A stretch of 64,000 nt of DNA from Microbacterium hatanonis (GTDB lineage Bacteria; Actinomycetota; Actinomycetes; Actinomycetales; Microbacteriaceae). The stretch spans positions 1,054,001 through 1,118,000 of the forward strand of contig NZ_VRSV01000002.1 of assembly GCF_008017415.1 (NCBI RefSeq), in the 5' to 3' direction. The position numbers and the translations under genes were made by a program. Under the pieces are notes generated by a model. It saw only the letters and a program-made list of their open reading frames with translations, was not told the DNA's origin and ran no database searches. Below are positions 58,598-64,000 of the stretch, piece after piece; position 1 is the first letter of the stretch; each line of letters starts with the position of its first letter.

Positions 58598-59512
58598 ATG
58601 CTGCGCCGGGCCCGGCGGTGGCGTCTGCCGGTCTTCCCCCTCGTGATCGCTCTCGTCTCACTCGCCGGTGCGGGACTCCTGCTGTTCCCGACCGTCGTGT
58701 CGTGGTTCAGCCAATACGAGCAGTCGCAGCGCATCGATGCGCTGACCGACGACGTCGCCGATCTCGGTGCCGACACCCTCCGCGAGCGTCTGCGCGACGC
58801 CCGCGCCTACAACGACGCGCTGACCGGGGGCGGCGTGAACATCGCGGCGAACGAGCGCCTGCCGTTGGCCGCCGACCCCGAGCAGGGCGGCGACTACGAC
58901 GCCGTCCTCCGGGGCGACGCCGACGGTCTCATGGCGCGTCTGAAGATCCCCGCGATCGACGTCGACCTGCCGATCTATCACGGCACGAGCGACGACGTCC
59001 TCGAGCACGGGGTCGGACACCTCGAAGGAACCGCCGTGCCGGTGGGGGGAGCATCCACCCATTCCGTTCTCACCGCCCATCGTGGTCTGGCGACGTCCGA
59101 GCTCTTCACCCACCTCGACCGCGTGCAGGTCGACGACACCTTCACGGTCGAGGTCTTCGGCGAGGTGCTCACGTACCGCGTGGTCGAGACCCGCGTGGTC
59201 GACCCCGCCGATACCGAGAGCCTGCTGCCCGTGGTGGGCGAGGATCTTCTCACGCTCGTCACGTGCACGCCGTTGGGCGTCAACAGCCATCGCATCCTGG
59301 TGACGGGGGAGCGCGTCATCCCGACACCTGGGGCCGATCTCGACGGCGCAGGAGAGCGGCCGGAGATCCCCACCTTCCCCTGGTGGGCCTTCATCGCGGC
59401 GGGCGCCGTGATGGTCGCCTCCACCTACGTCTGGCTGTCGGGGAGACCCCCGCGCGCTCTGCGCCACCCCTTGCCACCCACGCAGCGGCCATCCGAGAAT
59501 GAGGCTCTCTAG
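58598..59512 (+). CDS. Class C (pilus-specific) sortase
   Basis: A 304-residue transpeptidase with an N-terminal membrane helix (FPLVIALVSLAGAGLLLF), the sortase core with LTAHRGL (His161), TLVTCTP (Cys223) and NSHRILVTG (Arg232), and a C-terminal membrane helix (WWAFIAAGAVMVASTYVW), the two-helix plan of class C enzymes. It cleaves LPLTG and joins pilin subunits through the YPKN lysine. ATG at 58598 is chosen because the pilin terminator lies upstream; a GTG at 58535 in the same frame would put that hairpin in the coding region. Ribosome-site evidence is weak either way. Confidence 0.9.
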   Translation: MLRRARRWRLPVFPLVIALVSLAGAGLLLFPTVVSWFSQYEQSQRIDALTDDVADLGADTLRERLRDARAYNDALTGGGVNIAANERLPLAADPEQGGDYDAVLRGDADGLMARLKIPAIDVDLPIYHGTSDDVLEHGVGHLEGTAVPVGGASTHSVLTAHRGLATSELFTHLDRVQVDDTFTVEVFGEVLTYRVVETRVVDPADTESLLPVVGEDLLTLVTCTPLGVNSHRILVTGERVIPTPGADLDGAGERPEIPTFPWWAFIAAGAVMVASTYVWLSGRPPRALRHPLPPTQRPSENEAL

Positions 59513-59525
59513 GAGGAGGTCCACC

Positions 59526-59741
59526 ATGGGTGTCGACGACATCATCAACAAGGGAAAGCAGCTGTTCGAGCAGAACCGCGACAAGATCGAGGAGGCCCTC
59601 AAGAGCGAGAAGGCCGAAGACGTCAGCGACAAGTTCCTCGACGGCGCCGCCGACGCGATCAAGAAGGTCGCTCCCGAGCAGCATCACGGCAAGATCGACG
59701 AGGTCCGCGCCAACGTCGACAAGAACCTCGGCAACCAGTAG
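59526..59741 (+). CDS. Small antitoxin-like protein (Rv0909/MT0933 type)
   Basis: A 71-residue, charged helical protein starting GVDDIINKGKQLFEQNRDKIEEALKSE, like the actinobacterial family named after MT0933 that is listed as antitoxin. ATG follows AGGAGG six bases before, and the ribosome site overlaps the sortase stop. No toxin gene flanks it, so it may be an orphan or have another role. Family recognition by length and composition only. Confidence 0.65.
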   Translation: MGVDDIINKGKQLFEQNRDKIEEALKSEKAEDVSDKFLDGAADAIKKVAPEQHHGKIDEVRANVDKNLGNQ

Positions 59742-59750
59742 CGCGCCGCC

Positions 59751-60095
59751 GAGAGTGCCCGTTTCCGTCAGAGGTGCCCGAATATTCGGGCACTCGCGGC
59801 GGGAACGGGCACTTTCGACGTCTGGCCGGGCGGTGCATCCACCCGTCTTCATGGGCACGACCGCGGCCGCGGCCTTCGACGGCGGGCTCCGCGCTGTCGC
59901 GTGGCGTGGCCACGGCCGGTACGACGAGGAGAGCGCCGCAGCCCTTCGCGAGAGCGTGCAGGCGATGGCGGATGCGGCGGGGTCGGTCCGCGGCATCCTG
60001 CGATCTCGCGGCGTGCTCGACTGGCACCGAGAGAGCCCGCATCCGCCGTTCGAGGCCGAAACTTCGGGCACCCGCGGCCGAAACGGGCACCGTCG
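59751..60095. repeat. Inverted and direct GTGCCCG repeats
   Basis: A perfect 20-base palindrome GTGCCCGAATATTCGGGCAC lies at 59774-59793, between longer imperfect arms at 59751-59767 and 59800-59816. A second copy of the TTCGGGCAC-CGCGG-AACGGGCAC unit (59785-59817) occurs at 60063-60095. The structure looks like a small intergenic repeat element; function unknown. Confidence 0.55.
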
Positions 60096-60180
60096 GGGTG
60101 TGCGAGGCTGGGGGAGCGCTGCATATCGCGAATCGCGACACGCCCGGGTTTGCGACACGCCCGGGCGGCACGTAGACTAA
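59851..60180 (+). other. Doubtful 109-codon open frame
   Basis: An ATG at 59851 opens a frame with coding-like GC at third positions and a helical middle (YDEESAAALRESVQAMADAAG). Its second half reads through the repeat at 60063 and the S10 promoter at 60150-60178, and no ribosome site precedes it. It may be a gene remnant trapped between repeats; I do not call it a gene. Confidence 0.2.
60150..60178 (+). promoter_or_regulatory. Promoter of the S10 operon
   Basis: TTGCGA (60150-60155) and TAGACT (60173-60178) are exactly 17 bases apart. Transcription should start near 60185, leaving a leader of about 310 bases before rpsJ. Confidence 0.75.
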
Positions 60181-60494
60181 TCCAGTTCCACACTCCGGTG
60201 GCCGCTCTGCGTGCCGCCGGTCACTGCCAGGGCAGTGCATAGCGACACGAGAGTGAGCTAGGCCGCGGGCAGGAGAACATCCCACCGAAACCCTCCACTC
60301 TTTCGGGAGTGCGTCTTCGTGCGCGGGGAGGGGCGGGCCGGATGCTTCGGCAGCCGGTTTGACAGCAGAACAGCGGTGCAGCATCGCTCGCAAGAGTGAG
60401 CAGAAGTGCCAGGGCGCGCAAGCGCCGTCGTGCGTCCAATGCCACCGGGTCCGAATGGCCCGGGGGTAAGACGCGTAAAGAGAGAGAGCAGACA
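60181..60494 (+). other. Long S10-operon leader without a gene
   Basis: The 314 bases between the promoter and rpsJ contain several short inverted pairings and a purine-rich AAAGAGAGAGAGCA ribosome-binding region. No protein gene is supported. Leaders here often carry ribosomal-protein autoregulation in other bacteria; no known fold could be assigned. Confidence 0.4.
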
Positions 60495-60803
60495 ATGGCG
60501 GGACAGAAGATCCGCATTCGCCTGAAGTCGTACGATCACGCCGGACTCGATTCGTCCGCGCGCAAGATCGTCGACACCGTGACCCGTGCCGGTGCAACCG
60601 TCGTCGGCCCCGTGCCGCTTCCGACCGAGAAGAACGTCATCGCGGTCATCCGGTCGCCGCACAAGTACAAGGACAGCCGCGAGCACTTCGAGATGCGCAC
60701 CCACAAGCGCCTGATCGACATCATCGACCCGACGCCCAAGGCCGTCGACTCGCTGATGCGTCTCGACCTCCCGGCCGATGTCAACATCGAGATCAAGCTC
60801 TGA
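60495..60803 (+). CDS. rpsJ: Ribosomal protein S10
   Basis: The 102-residue protein matches S10 fully: [32 protein letters not shown] and [13 protein letters not shown], the loop that contacts NusB in antitermination. ATG at 60495 follows a run of GAGAGAG. It opens the S10 operon, with rplC eight bases on. Confidence 0.99.
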   Translation: MAGQKIRIRLKSYDHAGLDSSARKIVDTVTRAGATVVGPVPLPTEKNVIAVIRSPHKYKDSREHFEMRTHKRLIDIIDPTPKAVDSLMRLDLPADVNIEIKL

Positions 60804-60811
60804 GGTTCGAC

Positions 60812-61471
60812 ATGGCTGACATCAACTCCAAGATTTCCAAGGGCCTGCTGGGCACCAAGCTGGGCATGACCCAGGTCTGGGACGCCAACGGCAAGCTCGT
60901 TCCCGTCACCGTCATCGAGGTGGCTCCGAACGTGGTCACCCAGGTTCGCACCCCCGAGAAGGACGGCTACAACGCCGTGCAGATCGCCTACGGGCAGATC
61001 GACCCCCGCAAGGTGAACAAGCCCCTGACGGCCCACTTCGAGGCCGCGGGCGTCACCCCGCGTCGCCACGTCACCGAGATCCGCACCGCGGACGCCGGCG
61101 ACTACTCGCTCGGGCAGGAACTCACCGCGGAAGGCCTCTTCGAGGCCGGCCAGCTGGTCGACGTCGTCGGCACCAGCAAGGGCAAGGGAACCGCCGGTGT
61201 CATGAAGCGCCACAACTTCAAGGGCGTCTCGGCATCGCACGGTTCGCACCGCAACCACCGCAAGCCCGGTTCGATCGGCGCATCGTCGACCCCGAGCCGC
61301 GTTTTCAAGGGCATGCGCATGGCCGGCCGTATGGGTGGCGAGCGCGTGACCGTCCTCAACCTCACGGTGCACGCCGTCGACGCCGAGAAGGGTCTGCTGC
61401 TCGTCAAGGGCGCCGTCCCCGGTGCTCGTGGCCGCATCGTCTACGTCCGCAACGCAGTGAAGGGTGCCTGA
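60812..61471 (+). CDS. rplC: Ribosomal protein L3
   Basis: The 219-residue protein is full-length L3, with [30 protein letters not shown] and [18 protein letters not shown], the region whose glutamine or histidine neighbours line the peptidyl-transferase side of 23S rRNA. ATG at 60812. Four bases separate its stop from the rplD ATG. Confidence 0.99.
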   Translation: MADINSKISKGLLGTKLGMTQVWDANGKLVPVTVIEVAPNVVTQVRTPEKDGYNAVQIAYGQIDPRKVNKPLTAHFEAAGVTPRRHVTEIRTADAGDYSLGQELTAEGLFEAGQLVDVVGTSKGKGTAGVMKRHNFKGVSASHGSHRNHRKPGSIGASSTPSRVFKGMRMAGRMGGERVTVLNLTVHAVDAEKGLLLVKGAVPGARGRIVYVRNAVKGA

Positions 61472-61475
61472 ACTC

Positions 61476-62138
61476 ATGGCTGACTCGACTCTCGCGCTCG
61501 ACGTGCTGAAGGCAGACGGCAAGAAGGCTGGCTCCGTGGAGCTGCCCGCCGCGATCTTCGACGTCAAGACGAACATCCCGCTGATCCACCAGGTCGTCGT
61601 CGCGCAGCGCGCGGCGGCTCGCCAGGGAACCCACTCGACCAAGCGTCGCGGTGAGGTCTCCGGTGCCGGCCGCAAGCCGTTCAAGCAGAAGGGAACCGGT
61701 AACGCCCGTCAGGGTTCGATCCGTGCTCCCCACATGACCGGTGGTGGCATCGTCCACGGTCCCAAGCCCCGTGACTACGGGCAGCGGACCCCCAAGAAGA
61801 TGATCTCGGCCGCCCTCCTCGGCGCACTGAGCGACCGCGCACGCGGCGACCGTCTCCACATCATCGACTCGTTCGGGTTCGACGGCACGCCGTCGACGAA
61901 GGCCGCAGCATCCGTGCTCGGTGCCCTCTTGGCGACGAAGAACGTGCTGGTCGTCATCGAGCGCGGCGACGACGTCGCCGTGAAGAGCGTCCGCAACCTC
62001 GCGTACGTCCACGTCCTCACGTTCGACCAGCTCAACGCGTACGACGTGCTCGTCTCGGACGACATCGTCTTCACCAAGGCCGCGTACGACGCCTTCGTGG
62101 CGTCGAAGTCGGCGACCACCCAGGAGGTGTCGGCATGA
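61476..62138 (+). CDS. rplD: Ribosomal protein L4
   Basis: The 220-residue protein matches L4, with [39 protein letters not shown] (the loop reaching the exit tunnel) and the C-terminal Rossmann-like part. ATG at 61476 is preferred over a GTG 12 bases upstream. It overlaps rplW by four bases as ATGA. In other bacteria L4 can repress its own operon. Confidence 0.98.
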   Translation: MADSTLALDVLKADGKKAGSVELPAAIFDVKTNIPLIHQVVVAQRAAARQGTHSTKRRGEVSGAGRKPFKQKGTGNARQGSIRAPHMTGGGIVHGPKPRDYGQRTPKKMISAALLGALSDRARGDRLHIIDSFGFDGTPSTKAAASVLGALLATKNVLVVIERGDDVAVKSVRNLAYVHVLTFDQLNAYDVLVSDDIVFTKAAYDAFVASKSATTQEVSA

Positions 62139-62431
62139 CCGTCAACAAGGACCCGCGCGACATCATCCTGAAGCCGGTCGTCTCCGAGAAGAGCTACGGG
62201 CTCATCGACGAGGGCAAGTACACGTTCTACGTGGACACCCGCGCCACCAAGACCGAGATCAAGCTCGCCATCGAGAAGATCTTCGACGTCAAGGTCGCCG
62301 CGGTGAACACCATCAACCGCGTCGGCAAGGCGCGTCGCACCCGCTTCGGCCTCGGCAAGCGCAAGGACACCAAGCGCGCCATCGTCACGCTGAAGTCGGG
62401 CACCATCGACATCTTCACGGCAGTCGGCTGA
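62135..62431 (+). CDS. rplW: Ribosomal protein L23
   Basis: The 98-residue protein matches L23: [39 protein letters not shown] and [12 protein letters not shown]. It sits at the tunnel exit and docks trigger factor and SRP. ATG overlaps the rplD stop; rplB follows after 25 bases. Confidence 0.99.
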   Translation: MTVNKDPRDIILKPVVSEKSYGLIDEGKYTFYVDTRATKTEIKLAIEKIFDVKVAAVNTINRVGKARRTRFGLGKRKDTKRAIVTLKSGTIDIFTAVG

Positions 62432-62456
62432 CGGTCGGGACTGAGGACTACAGAAC

Positions 62457-63296
62457 ATGGCTATTCGCAAGTACAAGCCCACGACCCCGGGTCGCCGCGG
62501 TTCGTCGGTGGCCGACTTCGCCGAGATCACGCGATCGACGCCCGAGAAGTCGCTGCTCCGACCGCTGTCGAAGACCGGTGGCCGCAACAACCAGGGCCGC
62601 ATCACCACGCGTCACATCGGTGGCGGTCACAAGCGCCAGTACCGTCTGATCGACTTCCGTCGTAACGACAAGGACGGCATCGACGCCAAGGTCGCTCACA
62701 TCGAGTACGACCCCAACCGCACCGCGCGCATCGCGCTCCTGCACTACGCAGACGGCGAGAAGCGCTACATCATCGCGCCGAACAAGCTGTCGCAGGGCGA
62801 TGTCGTCGAGTCGGGTGCCGGCGCTGACATCAAGCCCGGCAACAACCTGCCGTTGCGCAACATCCCGACCGGTACGGTCATCCACGCCATCGAGCTCCGC
62901 CCCGGCGGCGGCGCGAAGATGGCGCGTTCGGCCGGCGCATCCGTGCGTCTGGTCGCCAAGGACGGCCCGTACGCCCAGCTGCGTCTGCCCTCCGGCGAGA
63001 TCCGCAACGTCGACGTGCGCTGCCGCGCGACGATCGGCGAGGTCGGCAACGCCGAGCAGTCGAACATCAACTGGGGCAAGGCCGGTCGCAACCGCTGGAA
63101 GGGCATCCGCCCGACCGTCCGCGGTGTCGCGATGAACCCGGTCGACCACCCGCACGGTGGTGGTGAGGGCAAGACGTCCGGTGGACGTCACCCCGTGACC
63201 CCGTGGGGTCAGAAGGAGGGGCGCACCCGCCACCCCAACAAGGAGAGCGACAAGCTCATCGTCCGTCGTCGTACCGCCGGCAAGAAGCGCAAGTAG
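62457..63296 (+). CDS. rplB: Ribosomal protein L2
   Basis: The 279-residue protein is full-length L2, with [21 protein letters not shown], the conserved [20 protein letters not shown] and [17 protein letters not shown] near the C-terminus, next to the peptidyl-transferase centre. ATG at 62457 follows a weak ribosome site. rpsS follows 13 bases after its stop. Confidence 0.99.
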   Translation: MAIRKYKPTTPGRRGSSVADFAEITRSTPEKSLLRPLSKTGGRNNQGRITTRHIGGGHKRQYRLIDFRRNDKDGIDAKVAHIEYDPNRTARIALLHYADGEKRYIIAPNKLSQGDVVESGAGADIKPGNNLPLRNIPTGTVIHAIELRPGGGAKMARSAGASVRLVAKDGPYAQLRLPSGEIRNVDVRCRATIGEVGNAEQSNINWGKAGRNRWKGIRPTVRGVAMNPVDHPHGGGEGKTSGGRHPVTPWGQKEGRTRHPNKESDKLIVRRRTAGKKRK

Positions 63297-63309
63297 GTAG
63301 GAACAGAAG

Positions 63310-63591
63310 ATGCCACGCAGTCTCAAGAAGGGCCCCTTCGTCGACGAGCACCTGCTTCGCAAGGTCGTGTCGCAGAACGAAGCCGGTACCAAGAACGTGA
63401 TCAAGACCTGGTCGCGTCGATCGATGATCATCCCCGCCATGCTCGGCCACACCGTGGCCGTGCACGACGGTCGCAAGCACATCCCCGTGTTCGTGACCGA
63501 GACCATGGTGGGCCACAAACTGGGCGAGTTCGCGCCCACCCGCACCTTCCGCGGCCATGAGAAGGACGACAAGAAGGGCCGCCGCCGCTGA
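63310..63591 (+). CDS. rpsS: Ribosomal protein S19
   Basis: The 93-residue protein matches S19: [34 protein letters not shown] and [19 protein letters not shown]. It forms part of the 30S head with S13. ATG follows GTAGGAACAGAAG; rplV follows after 25 bases. Confidence 0.99.
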   Translation: MPRSLKKGPFVDEHLLRKVVSQNEAGTKNVIKTWSRRSMIIPAMLGHTVAVHDGRKHIPVFVTETMVGHKLGEFAPTRTFRGHEKDDKKGRRR

Positions 63592-63616
63592 CGCGGGGGC
63601 GCTAGAGGAGAGAGAA

Positions 63617-64000
63617 ATGGTGGAGTCCATCGCACGCGTGCGACACATCCGCGTGACCCCTCAGAAGGCTCGTCGTGTCGTTGCGCTCATCAAGGGAAAG
63701 CAGGCCGCTGAGGCCCTCGCCATCCTGAAGTTCGCGCCGCAGGGCGCGAGCGAGCCGATCTACAAGCTCGTCGCCTCGGCGATGGCGAACGCTCGGGTCA
63801 CTGCCGACAAGACGAACGAGTACCTCGACGACCAGGATCTGTTCGTCGCGAACGCGTACGTCGACGAGGGCGCGACGCTGAAGCGTTTCCGTCCCCGTGC
63901 CCAGGGCCGCGCTTTCCAGATCAAGAAGCGCACGAGCCACATCACGGTCGTGCTGTCGACGCCCGAGGCGCCGACGGCCGAGGCCGGAACCCCGACCAAG
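63617..64000 (+). CDS. rplV: Ribosomal protein L22 (3' end outside window)
   Basis: The first 128 codons of L22 run off the window end without a stop: [20 protein letters not shown], then [20 protein letters not shown], the beta-hairpin region [20 protein letters not shown], and a Pro/Glu-rich tail. L22 lines the exit tunnel near L4. ATG at 63617 follows AGAGGAGAGAGAA. Confidence 0.97.
   Translation, partial: MVESIARVRHIRVTPQKARRVVALIKGKQAAEALAILKFAPQGASEPIYKLVASAMANARVTADKTNEYLDDQDLFVANAYVDEGATLKRFRPRAQGRAFQIKKRTSHITVVLSTPEAPTAEAGTPTK

Noticed and set aside
59851..60180. A 109-codon gene before the S10 operon
   Set aside because: It has no ribosome site, runs through a repeat copy and overlaps the S10 promoter; listed only as a doubtful frame.

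Overview
The window is about 70% GC and densely coded. It is most likely a chromosomal segment from an actinobacterium of the Microbacteriaceae, and the gene content best suits Microbacterium. That genus call is inference, resting on the TTG-started rpoB, the split str/S10 ribosomal clusters, the linked kinase/FHA/WXG100 locus and the codon use. No tRNA, rRNA, CRISPR, insertion sequence or prophage gene was seen.

Layout: (1) 1-3640: the end of an FtsX/MacB-type permease converges on four minus-strand genes (SRPBCC protein, SprT-like metalloprotease, helical-repeat protein, spermidine-synthase-like methyltransferase fold). (2) 3806-9286: a peptide ABC importer, with binding lipoprotein and two permeases on plus and a fused double ATPase converging from minus. 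(3) 9495-11771: pxpABC 5-oxoprolinase. (4) 12045-19543: rpoB-rpoC behind a near-consensus promoter. (5) 19790-23500: small envelope proteins, including two related Cys-containing proteins. (6) 23631-47572: a 24-kb one-strand locus joining a Ser/Thr kinase, a giant Ig/Fn3-like protein, MoxR ATPase, DUF58, a transglutaminase-like protein, FHA proteins, an EccC/EssC motor, two WXG100-like proteins, a candidate secreted effector and three orphans. (7) 47890-52299: the str operon (rpsL-rpsG-fusA-tuf). (8) 52602-59741: a sortase-assembled pilus island (large LPLTG adhesin, backbone pilin, class C sortase) plus a small antitoxin-like gene. (9) 60495-end: the start of the S10 operon (rpsJ-rplC-rplD-rplW-rplB-rpsS-rplV), cut by the window end.

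The most interesting part is the 24-kb locus. Its first five genes match the order of the PFNA cluster known from bifidobacteria (kinase, Fn3, AAA ATPase, DUF58, transglutaminase). Here they run directly, often with 4-bp start/stop overlaps, into phosphothreonine-reader (FHA) proteins and a minimal type VII secretion motor. A low-complexity protein and an FHA protein carry a repeated acidic-Thr-Val/Ile-Arg motif that could be the kinase's phosphoacceptor and FHA ligand. The transglutaminase-like protein lacks the expected catalytic Cys and His and looks like a pseudoenzyme. Together this suggests a kinase-regulated envelope-spanning secretion or sensing machine.

A second genome-level signal is the 9-mer GGATGCTGC (either strand), seen 22 times in 64 kb. 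Eight of these copies form four inverted pairs, three of them tight hairpins after or between genes.
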